Positions 45,697 to 56,259 of a stretch of DNA of 56,823 nt are shown in pieces (position 1 is the stretch's first letter; each line of letters opens with the position of its first letter). Source of the DNA: Basidiobolus meristosporus CBS 931.73 (Eukaryota; Basidiobolomycota; Basidiobolomycetes; Basidiobolales; Basidiobolaceae). The stretch spans positions 1-56,823 of the forward strand of contig MCFE01000573.1 in NCBI GenBank assembly GCA_002104905.1, read 5' to 3'. The notes under the pieces are model-generated. The model had not been told where the DNA came from. It made no database searches and was given only the letters and a program-made list of their open reading frames with translations. The translations under genes were made by a program, and so were the position numbers.

Positions 45697-48600
45697 TCAA
45701 AAAACTATGGCCTCCTGCTTACTAACCTCTACAAACATGCACACCTGCTGCAATTGACATACTTCTATCACCTCAACTTTATGGCTTTTTAGTGTGATAC
45801 TTGCAAAGTTGCCATATACCTTGTACTGCTGGTAGCATATACATCTTGCAAACATATGCTTGATTGTTGCCACTTCTGCCATGAATACCTCCTGAATATT
45901 GGCAAAGAACTTCTTAGTATTTAGCCAATATATTCCTTCTCCCTGCTGGATTCTAGTCCCCTTAATAGGTGCGCTCTGGCTTTTGTTTGTGTGAATTCCG
46001 TAGTGCATGGTGTAGAAGTTGGCTTGTGACCACAAGAAATCTGGCATATCTTGGTGGAGTTTTCCTGATAAAAATTAGTTGCTTGTTGCACCCAATCCAA
46101 CTTTGCATGACTTAACTGATTACCCACACATTGGGGCTGCTTAGCTTCTTAATGCCATAGGCATAGGTGTCTCCATGTGCACATTTGTCCTCAGTATTTT
46201 CCAACTCTTTCTGGCTGTCCTCCATGTGCCAACTCATCACATCCATGATGGACTTGAAGGTCATATTCTTGATGAGATTGGGATATGGTAGTACATGTGA
46301 CTTGACTTGTCTTCCTATCTCCCCACACATCCGCTCCATAAGAAACTCCCAAAAGGTGAAGCAAGGCCTGATATTCTCCACACACCATGCAAGATGGAGT
46401 AGAGAATGGATGCAGTAGTGGCAGAGATCTACATGTTCAGCTTTATATTTGTAGTATAGCTGCTCAAATCCCATCACAAACTCCTCACACAACAGCTGTA
46501 GATGCGTCAAGTTGGCATTGGTGATCTGCTTTGGGATAAATATTCCTACAATGTCCACATATGACTCCCAATACTTCCAATGTACTCTTGGTAGGAATGG
46601 CTTCAGAACACCACCTGAATAAATACATATCCAGTTCATCCAGTCTTTGCATTTGTATTGTCACATATGCATATGAATATTAATTGGAGCCCATGAGAAG
46701 TACTTAGGGTAGCATATACTCTGTAATATCTTGCCAATTTTTCAAATTTCTCCGGTATCTCAAAGGGCTCATTTAGCTTGAAGTGCCCTACATACAACTT
46801 GGTCATCAGTATAGGGATATTGTTGAAAAGCAAATGCATTGCTCCCAGTGGAAAGCTTTTGCTCCAGCAAATACCCTCTGTCTTAAGTATCTCTGGTTTT
46901 CAATTGATTCCATATTCTTGCCAATGGCTTATAGCTTGCCAACTTTGCTGCAATTGCATGCTTACTTCTGTACGTTCTCTCTGTGGAAAGATGATGCTCT
47001 AACCCTAAGTGCTGGTGTTTGGGTAATAGTAATGTGTGTGAGTTATGGAGTAAATCACCTGGATCTCCCACATTTGACAGCAATACCATCCATTGTTGTT
47101 GTGCATCAACATTTAAAACTTAGCCAATTTTACTCCGTTTGAAAATCTAGTACCCTAACTGATTTTCCCTAACCCAAACATAACAAATCCCAGTTACAGT
47201 TGATTTTATCCCACCTCAGAATCTATTTTTAGATATCACACCTGATCTATTTTCAAATGGTCCTTACGTTATCAACCTATCTGCCAAGCCTTCCCAGGTG
47301 ATTAGTCATCTGAGATCTATCCAACCACTGTGCAATTGCCAAGACATCAGTTGATTGATGATGTAATTTTCATTTATCTTATGCACCTATGAACACCCAA
47401 ATTGATTTCAATCAATCCAGTCCCTTGGTGCTTACTAATTCAACTTGATCAGAAAAGTATAAATAAAGTTTACTGAACCTTTTGGCTTAGTGTGTGTCTC
47501 AACAAAATTAAGATTCTGTCTCAGCAAAAATAAGAATCCAACAATTCCATTCTAGTTTCTACCCAAGCCTAGTATATCTAGCACTCCAAAGAACACCAAG
47601 CCTAGCCTGCCTAGCAAACAAATATCATTGACTTTATAGCCAACCCAGCTATATCCAAGACCAATATTAGATCAGAATCTTTCTGCTAATATTTCCGCCA
47701 CTCTCTGACAATCCTAAGATTCTGCACTTAATTGTCCCTTTGGTTCAGTTAAACCATTCAAGAGTTTTATTACACTTTCTCTTGGATACAACAATTGTGC
47801 TTGGAAAAGCCTGCTATCTTGATGATGGCTGGGGTATCTCCAATGCAGATTATAATATGCGCTTTTACATGACAGCCATTTACCGTTATCCTGCTGGAAA
47901 GCATACAAAATTTATCCAACAGTGGATACAGGTAGCTATCCAGGTTGGACAGTAATTTAGGCACAGATACCAGTGAGACTACCATCAGATTATTGCTCTG
48001 ACACTCTAAGATGGGTGGCAGGTTCAGATTAATGAGAATTAGTGGCCAGCAGGATTTGCTGGTAGAGTACTTGTTTAATGAGAATCCATCAAGTGCTAAA
48101 GCAAAGGCATGGTCATACATACCTTCAAGGTAGCCCTTGCTTCTTAGCTGTTTGTAATGTTTGCCATCAAATATATTGGATATGTTTGCACTTGATTGAT
48201 ACTGAGTGCGGTACCATATAGCTTTGCAATATTTGTTGTACTGCATCAGCTTCCTCAGACAGGGTATGACCAGAATATATCTGGAGTGTGAACAATGTTT
48301 TCCCTCAAAGGTGGTGGATTAAAACAATTTGGACACGTTGCAATGGTAGCACTTTTGGATGTGAATGCCATGCAACTGTTAACACATGCTGGAATCAGGA
48401 CAGTCTCTGGATCATGTGTTGCCAGCTGCATGATGGTTGTCCACTTGTACAATGTACATGGTAGGTTGCATCCTGGTATGATTTTGGCAAGAAGTGGTAA
48501 TAAATCCTCAAAGCCCCCATTACTGATATCAGTGGAAATACACCAGTTCTCTAGCCACAACACTACATCATTCACCAGTAGATGGATTACTGGGCTCACT

Positions 48601-49052
48601 TGGCTACATAAAGTATCCTTGGCATTTGTTTCAACAGGTGTTGTCTCATTGCATATAGGGATTTGACCAGGATCAAATGTGGTACTGTTGTTAAGGGAGA
48701 TAAGCTCAAAATCCATCAGTGAACCTTCTTTGTCAGAGCTATCACTCTGTGTGCCATATTCAGATAGCTGAAGTGAGCCTAAAGGCGTCACAAACTCACC
48801 TGACTCAGTTTGCGCAAGGTGACAAAGATGGCCAGGTGCCAATATAAAACTATCAACTGGCCAGCAAGATAATGTTGGTACAGTAGTGACCAATGAATGG
48901 TCAAATATGACTTGGGTGGCAAAACACTGGCCGTGATCCTTATAATACTTCCTATGCTGTCTGCGTGCTTCATGGCTGAGAGACTTGCCACAATAGCCAC
49001 ATGGTCTTTTTTCTCTTCTCTTACAGCATTGAGTCAAAGTAGTCTTGTCCAT
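45697..49052 (-). pseudogene. Broken Tnp2-family (CACTA-like) transposase
   Basis: Minus-strand blocks follow the Tnp2 order seen in fungal transposases. From an ATG at 49052 there is a Cys/His-rich N-terminus (C-G-Y-C-G-K-S-L-S with a following H). A frame change lies near 48260-48285, between C-P-N-C-F-N-P-P and Y-I-L-V-I-P-C-L-R-K-L. Then comes the catalytic region: A-L-A-L-D-G-F, S-C-W-P-L-I-L-I-N-L-N-L-P-P, L-D-S-Y-L-Y-P-L-L and A-H-I-I-I-C-I-G-D-T-P-A-I. A gap follows, then M-H-L-L-F-N-N and, after another frame change near 46640, C-I-H-S-L-L-H-L-A with F-L-M-E-R-M-C-G-E-I-G. The stretch 45697-46047 may be a further C-terminal piece. At least three frame disruptions make it inactive. 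The catalytic blocks are recognisable but I saw no clear terminal inverted repeats. The gypsy element begins 29 bp upstream of its ATG. Confidence 0.82.
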
Positions 49053-49439
49053 GGGACAAACAGTTTGACCTTCAACAATGTTGTAGTGGGGTGACAGTGA
49101 CACCCACTGACAGATGTGCTCATTCCCTTATTTTCTACTTCCCTATATCTCTACTACACTTATTTTAGTTTTATCCCATTTGTCTTACCCAATCAGTACT
49201 ATCCCATAAGCCGGTTGACTATCACACCTGCTTACCTTATTGCATAAGTTACCCCTCACTTTATGTAAGATTACTAGCTATAAGTACTTCTACATTAGGC
49301 AAGTACCCGCGCCAGTACCCGTGACACATGATCAGCCCGTGTCACCATCCCTACCATTTCCATACCATATATGGTATCCCCATGTTACACAGGTTTCAGA
49401 ATACTGATTCCTGATTGGTTGGATGTGCTGTGCCTCTTA

Positions 49440-49522
49440 GAACCTTCCGGCACCTACTTAGAACATTCTTAGGTCATTCTGATGTCATTAAGATTTCTAT
49501 TGATCTCCGGAACCTTCTGGAA
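49440..49522 (+). promoter_or_regulatory. Cluster of heat-shock-element motifs in the LTR
   Basis: Three matches to the HSF binding pattern nGAAnnTTCn: GAACCTTC (49440-49447), GAACATTC (49461-49468) and a three-unit site GAACCTTCTGGAA (49510-49522). The last lies about 37 bp upstream of the TATA box. The 3' LTR has identical copies (about 55546-55628). HSF recognition of such alternating GAA/TTC pentamers is established; activity here is inferred. Confidence 0.65.
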
Positions 49523-49558
49523 CACCATGATTAGTAATCACTTAGCCAGTGAGAAAAG

Positions 49559-49565
49559 TATATAA
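49559..49565 (+). promoter_or_regulatory. TATA box of the LTR promoter
   Basis: TATATAA followed by AGGGAGG, with AATAAA about 20 bp downstream (49584-49589). Position and context fit the U3 promoter of an LTR; the 3' LTR has the same sequence at 55665-55671. Confidence 0.7.
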
Positions 49566-50157
49566 GGGAGGCTATCCCTCAACAATAAATCATCATCCCT
49601 TTTTATCAATATACCGACTTGTTGATTAGTGTGATCACTGCTACCTGCTGCTACCTGAACTTCCAACCCCAGACCACAGGACACTCCCAGGAAACCGCGC
49701 TGACAGCCAACTGACCTTGGAGGCACTACTTGTGAGGAATACTCAGAGTAGGTATCTTTTATTATATTTGATTCTTTCCCAAGTTTGTTCTTGTACAGGC
49801 AAAGATACTTTTCTGTCTTTGTAACTATTGACCACAGCTGCATTCTTATCAAGTCCCTGCTGGTGGAGTTTACAGTTGTTTTGACTTTGGAAGCTTTAGT
49901 ACATTGTCATCTCAAAGGACGCTGAACCCAGCACATACTTTTGTTAAGACACCAACTAAGTTGGGGATTGTAGCTCAATAGTTTTCCCTTGACAAGCTTG
50001 TGGCTTTATTCCCCTTCACATTAGATTAGAGACAGAACCCAAGTATTCCTAGCAAGCTTTTGCCAGAGGTTATCGCACCCAGTGAACACCCCACACACAA
50101 AACACTTGAGAAGTGTTGGACGTATCTCTCCCTTGGACCTATACACCACCACATATT

Positions 50158-50176
50158 TGGCACCCAACGTGGGGGG
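50158..50176 (+). other. Primer-binding site, tRNA-Lys type
   Basis: TGGCACCCAACGTGGGGGG begins four bases after the 5' LTR. It resembles the sites complementary to the 3' end of tRNA-Lys (TGGCGCCCAACGTGGGG pattern), including the leading TGG that pairs with CCA. The exact tRNA of this fungus is not known from the window. Confidence 0.75.
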
Positions 50177-50294
50177 TTCATACAAGCTCCCTAGGACCCA
50201 ACAAGATTTACCAGAAGATTTGAGCTGTTATCCACCTATTGAAAAGAGACTACCGATATTACCAAGATTACAACACCAACATACCTGCCCAAAA

Positions 50295-53200
50295 ATGAAC
50301 TCTATGCCATTACCACTCTCACATGGAGCCCCACAGTTTGATGGAAAGAATGTGGAGAGCTTCATATTCAAATGGGAGAAGCTCTGCAAGATGTGCAGCC
50401 TATCTGAACAAGAAATGGCTGAAGACTTCCCCTACTACTGCACCAATGATATTACCACTAAGCTTCTCAGACAAGGAGACATTCTCACTGACTGGGCCTT
50501 AATGAAGACCTACCTACAGACCGAGTATGGTAGACCCCAGATATACTATGGAATTGAAGACCTCAGGCACTTTGGAAGAACTGGACTTTCCAAGCTACCA
50601 CTTGAAGAGTTCATTCAACAGTATGAAGATATGGCTGAGCCACTCCTAGAGTCCCAGGCTATAACTGAGTTTACCATGACACTTTACCTTGCACAAGGGC
50701 TTCCCCAGTACTTGGCAAGGAAAGTTGACTTACATGCAGCCAAGGATGACAAGTCTGGCATTCCTTGCTTTGCAGAGATGAAACGTGTTCTCCTAGAGGC
50801 AAAGCAAACTTCTACCTTTATGAGACTCCTGACATCTAATCTGCCAGACCAGTCAACCAAGAAGCCAAGGAGTGCTGCTGCTGACAATCAGACCTACACT
50901 ACCAACAGAATTGACCAACTTGCTGAACAGCTACAAAAGCTAGCCCTCAAGATTAATGGCTCAGCTGAGGTTGCTACTGAGGGACAAAGACCTTTGCCCA
51001 GGCACTGCATCTGGTGTGACTCTACTCAGCATGCCAGACAAGAATGCTCAGAGCTTAGCCAGCTACTCAGAGAAGGAGCAGTACAGTCTGATGCTGATGG
51101 AATGCTTGCCAACAAGGAAGCAAGAAGGATTCCCACTAATTTCCGAAGAGGAGGTATGAGAGCCCTTTTCCAGAAATCTGACTCAGCAACCAGAAAGATT
51201 ACTGTTGATGCCCCTATTGGGACTCATAAGGTGAATCCAAGCAGCCCTGACAACAGACAATATGAAGTTGATGCCTTTGCTACCAAAAGATACCGCCCTG
51301 AAGAACCTGCCAAACCCATCCTTAGAAGACAACGATTTGAAGAACCTGAAGTTGTTATTGACAAGAGGCCTAGTATGCTGCCCACCCAAAATCCATTGCC
51401 TCACTTTCAGATGACCTCAAAGATAGCAAGCTACTCAAGCCCTCAACTGATTACTGAGAAGCTGCTGAAGCAGAACCTCACTTTGTCGGTTGGAGAAATC
51501 ATGAGTGTATCCCCATCTGTTAGGAAGACCTTTGATGAGCAGCTTAGAACAAGACGACAAGCTGTTGAACATATGGACACTCATATAATTCAGACAAACC
51601 ATGGAGACCACCAAAAGGATGACAACACTACTGAATATAAGACCTTTTACTCAGTGGCAACTACTGTGGTGAAAGGGTATATATATGATGACCCTGTTGA
51701 CTGCCATATTGACAGTGGCTCAGAGATTTGTGTTATGCCGCTAGACTTCTGGAAGATACTTAAAAGCAAGGAGCTACTGCCTGTTGATAGAGATATTGGA
51801 TGGAACATGACCAATGCAAACTCAGGATCTAGTCCACTCTATGGTGTAGTACACAAGTTTCCTATTGAGGTACAAGGAATCAAGGTCTGGCTTCCCCTCT
51901 TCATCTGCCAGAAGGCAAACTTTGACCTTCTGCTAGGTAGACCATGGGAAACCAGTACTAAGGCTACAACTACCAACTATTCCAATGGGTCAGTATGGTA
52001 CACCATACAAGGATCCAATCCAGGACTACAGTCAACCTTCTGTGGTGTAACACCCAATAATAAGAGGACACATACTGCTTGCCAGAAGACACATCTTGTT
52101 ATGGAAGAAGATGAAGAGCCTGACAATATACACCCCAACATTTGGAGCTGCTCATTAGGTATACAGGAGCAAACAGCTATGGTTCGAACAAAATACAAGA
52201 CAGTAGAACAGAAGATTAGACCATCACTTACCCCACTGACTGATGGATCTCAACCTGCTGATTACATTAGACCACCAGAAGAAACACCAGATGATATACA
52301 ACTTACACCTGAGAGACTTAAGCAACTTATCATTGGTGATGGAAACCTAACACCAGAGGAGATACTATTATTCAAGGAGACCTTGAAAAGGCATGATAAG
52401 GTCTTCTCATATAATGACAAGGAGATGGGACTCTTAAAGACATCGGTTGAAAAACCCATCAAGATTCATACAGTGCCCCACACACCCTGGTCATTTAAGC
52501 CTTACCCACTGCCCAGAGGACTCCAAGCTGATGTGCATGACCTACTTAAGAAGAAGATAGAAGCTGGTATCCTAGAACCTTGCCATGGACCCTATGCTAA
52601 CAGATGGTTTGTGACCAAAAAGAAGAATGGAAAGCTCCGATTCATTCAAGACATGCAACCTGCAAATGCTGTCACTATCAGAGATGCTGCTATACCTCCC
52701 TCTATTGATGACTTTGCAGAAAGCTTTAGTGGCCACTCCATCTACTCAACATATGATCTCTACTCAGGATATGACCAGATTCCCCTTGATGAGACATCAA
52801 GAGATATGTTTGCACTACAGACACCATTTGGACTATTAAGGATAACAAGACTCAGCCAAGGGGCTACAAACTCCGTGGCTCAGTTCCAGAGATCCATGGT
52901 GAATGTGCTATACCAGTTTATACCTGAGAAACTTGCTGTCTTTGTTGATGACATAGGCATCAAAGGACCAAAAATCCAAGACACTACTGAAGTTATGCCT
53001 GGAGTAAGAAAGTTTGTCTATGATCATATATCAGACAATGATGCCATATTAGGAGCCATAGAAGAAGCTGGACTCACCATCAGTGGTGAGAAAAGCAGCT
53101 TTGGTGTATCAGAGATATCCATTGTTGGACAAAAATGCAACACCTTTGGTCGTTCACCTGGAGACTCCAAGACACAAAAGATATGTAACTGGCCTACCCC

Positions 53201-55148
53201 CACAAATCTAACACAAGCTCGTGGCTTTGTGGCAGCTTGTGGGTTCTTTAGGATCTGGATCCCAAGATTTTCTGAGATAGCAGAACCAATCTACCGACTA
53301 CAGAGAAAGAATACCCCATTTATCTGGGGAGAAGAGCAAGAAGAAGCCATGCAGTTACTGAAAGAGGCCTTAGTATCTCCACCAGTTCTAAGACCTCTTG
53401 ACTATCAAAACACTGAATGCCCACCTATTTTGACAGTGGATGCAAGCCCTATAGGAGCTGGAGCACTACTTGGACAAGATGATGAAGATGGCAACCGCTA
53501 TGCCTGCAGATATGAGAGCTGCCTGTTCTCTCCTAGAGAGCAAAGATACTCACAGATTAAGAGAGAACTACTAGGAGTTGTGAAGATGCTGAGGAAACTG
53601 AAGTCACAACTCTACATGACACATTTTATCCTGGAGACAGATGCCAAGCCCCTTATAGGAATGATCAACAAGCCTGACCTACCTGATGATACCACAAACC
53701 GATGGATGGCATGGCTGAAAATGTTTGACTTTGAGGTCAGACATATTCCTGGCAAGACAAATGTTGTGACTGACGCACTCTCCAGGAAGGGACCACAATT
53801 ATTTGAAGACTTGGACCCTCGCTTTGAAGATATTATTGATGCAGAGATCCGACAGATTGCCATCAAAGACCAAGAGAGAACTACCTGGAGTCTGATCAAG
53901 GAATATCTAAGGACATTTAAGAAACCTAGTTGGATGGATATTCAGGAGTTTAGAAAACTCAGAAAGAAGGCACACCACTACTATCTTGAAGATGATCTTC
54001 TCTTTAAGCAAGTGAAGCCTGGTCTTATGCCAAGAAGAGTAGTCACTACCCCTCAAGAGCAACTGAACATCATGACAAGTATCCACCAAGGAGAACCAGG
54101 AGGACATAGAGGACAAGAAGCCACATACAATACTACAGCTCAGAGGTACTACTGGGAAAACATGTACTATGATATCCAACACTTTGTTGAGTCATGTGTA
54201 GCCTGCCAGAAGAGATCCTCCAAGCGTTATGAAGAACCACTGCATCCTACTTACACAATCTGTCTATGGCAAAAGGTTGGTATTGACCTTGTCCACATGC
54301 CAACAGCTGGATCAAAAAAGTACCTGATTGTTGCTAGAGATGACCTTAGTGGATGGGCAGAGGCTTGAGCCTTGCCCAACAACAAGAGCCATACCATAAG
54401 GAGATTTATACTTGAAGACATCATCTGCAGATTTGGCTGCATCCGACAGTTTGTTGCTGACAGAGGAGAGATGACATCCCAAATGATCCAGGAGTTGTGC
54501 TCAAAGTACAAGATACACATTGCTTTTACAACAGCTTACCACCCTCAAGCCAATGGAATGATAGAGAGAGGACATGGACCATTGGTGAACTCTCTTGTCA
54601 AGACCTGTGAGAATAACACAACACTGTGGCCACAGCAATTACATCTAGCACTCTGGGCAGATAGAATTACTACTAAGAGGACAACTGGATTATTGCCATT
54701 CAAGCTACTCTATGGACATGACTGCATACTACCAGTTGAGTTAAACACAGTCACTTGGAACTCATTGAATTGGAGATCCAATATGCAGACTGAAGACCTC
54801 CTTGCAACTTGCACACAGCAACTTGATCACCATGACTTGAATATCAGCAGAGCTGCTGAACAACTTAAGGATACACGACTAAAGAACAAGGTGCCCTTTG
54901 ACAAATCACACCCAACAAGACCAAAACCACTATCACTAGGAGACCCAGTATTACTCTACAATTCTACCTTGGACAAGCAATGGAGTCGGAAGTTTGACAA
55001 CAAATGGACTGGCCCCTACCTCATTTCCAAAGTGATTGGAAATGGAAGTTATTACATATCTGAGCTTGACAACACCCAGTTGAGAGCACCAGTTGCTGGA
55101 AATCGACTTAAGTTATTCAAGCATAGGAATTTCGCACATCAAGATTAG
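50295..55148 (+). pseudogene. Gypsy gag-pol polyprotein, one in-frame stop in integrase
   Basis: One frame encodes Gag and Pol. The ATG at 50295 was chosen as the first after the primer-binding site; the frame is open further up but would run through the PBS. Gag contains a P-Q-F-D-G-K-N-V motif and a CCHC zinc knuckle (C-x2-C-x4-H-x4-C, near 51006). The protease has D-S-G (near 51711), the reverse transcriptase F-V-D-D (near 52944), RNase H T-V-D-A-S (near 53436), and integrase H-x-G-E-P-G-G-H with C-x2-C (near 54090-54215), followed by the D,D,E catalytic blocks and a GPY module (W-T-G-P-Y-L-I). No chromodomain is seen. A TGA at 54366-54368 interrupts integrase just after G-W-A-E-A; the frame then continues without loss to the TAG at 55146. 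The copy is thus inactive on its own unless the stop is read through, but it could move with help from another copy. Confidence 0.93.
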
Positions 55149-55173
55149 TTTGCTTTGACCCAAGTTCAAAGCT

Positions 55174-55183
55174 GAGAGGGGGG
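55174..55183 (+). other. Polypurine tract
   Basis: GAGAGGGGGG, four bases before the 3' LTR, is the expected primer for plus-strand DNA synthesis. Confidence 0.8.
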
Positions 55184-55187
55184 TGGA

Positions 55188-56259
55188 TGTAGTGGGGTGA
55201 CAGTGACACCCACTGACAGATGTGCTCATTCCCTTATTTTCTACTTCCCTATATCTCTACTACACTTATTTTAGTTTTATCCCATTTGTCTTACCCAATC
55301 AGTACTATCCCATAAGCCGGTTGACTATCACACCTGCTTACCTTATTGCATAAGTTACCCCTCACTTTATGTAAGATTACTAGCTATAAGTACTTCTACA
55401 TTAGGCAAGTACCCGCGCCAGTACCCGTGACACATGATCAGCCCGTGTCACCATCCCTACCATTTCCATACCATATATGGTATCCCCATGTTACACAGGT
55501 TTCAGAATACTGATTCCTGATTGGTTGGATGTGCTGTGCCTCTTAGAACCTTCCGGCACCTACTTAGAACATTCTTAGGTCATTCTGATGTCATTAAGAT
55601 TTCTATTGATCTCCGGAACCTTCTGGAACACCATGATTAGTAATCACTTAGCCAGTGAGAAAAGTATATAAGGGAGGCTATCCCTCAACAATAAATCATC
55701 ATCCCTTTTTATCAATATACCGACTTGTTGATTAGTGTGATCACTGCTACCTGCTGCTACCTGAACTTCCAACCCCAGACCACAGGACACTCCCAGGAAA
55801 CCGCGCTGACAGCCAACTGACCTTGGAGGCACTACTTGTGAGGAATACTCAGAGTAGGTATCTTTTATTATATTTGATTCTTTCCCAAGTTTGTTCTTGT
55901 ACAGGCAAAGATACTTTTCTGTCTTTGTAACTATTGACCACAGCTGCATTCTTATCAAGTCCCTGCTGGTGGAGTTTACAGTTGTTTTGACTTTGGAAGC
56001 TTTAGTACATTGTCATCTCAAAGGACGCTGAACCCAGCACATACTTTTGTTAAGATGCCAACTAAGTTGGGGATTGTAGCTCAATAGTTTTCCCTTGACA
56101 AGCTTGTGGCTTTATTCCCCTTCACATTAGATTAGAGACAGAACCCAAGTATTCCTAGCAAGCTTTTGCCAGAGGTTATTGCACCCAGTGAACACCCCAC
56201 ACACAAAACACTTGAGAAGTGTTGGATGTATCTCTCCCTTGGACCTATACACCACCACA
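55188..56259 (+). repeat. 3' LTR of the gypsy element
   Basis: 1072 bp, same ends as the 5' LTR. Differences seen by eye: 56056-56057 TG (5' copy CA at 49950-49951), 56180 T (C at 50074) and 56227 T (C at 50121). All fall at CpG-type positions. Confidence 0.96.

Larger units (their letters stand above)
49082..50153 (+). repeat. 5' LTR of the gypsy element
   Basis: 1072 bp, TGT...ACA. It contains heat-shock-like motifs (49440-49522), a TATA box (49559-49565), an AATAAA (49584-49589), a 16-bp palindrome (49362-49377) and a GTGACAC/GTGTCAC inverted pair (49321-49345). The U3/R boundary is expected about 25-30 bp after the TATA box. A 104-codon antisense frame inside it is taken as chance. Confidence 0.96.
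49082..56259 (+). mobile_element. Ty3/gypsy LTR retrotransposon, nearly complete
   Basis: A 7178-bp element in canonical order: 5' LTR, primer-binding site, gag-pol, polypurine tract, 3' LTR. The two 1072-bp LTRs differ at about four bases by eye, both start TGT and end ACA, and Pol order is protease, reverse transcriptase, RNase H, integrase, which defines Ty3/gypsy. One in-frame stop breaks the polyprotein. The 5-bp flanks differ (AATGT on the left, ACGTA on the right), so no target duplication is seen. The high LTR identity means recent insertion. Confidence 0.96.

Noticed and set aside
49538-49852. A 104-codon minus-strand frame, present identically in both LTRs (also 55644-55958).
   Set aside because: It is antisense within LTR regulatory sequence, crosses the TATA region, and shows no domain; identity merely follows from LTR identity.
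50082-50294. Upstream extension of the gag-pol frame.
   Set aside because: It begins inside the 5' LTR and runs through the primer-binding site, so translation there is unlikely; the ATG at 50295 is preferred.
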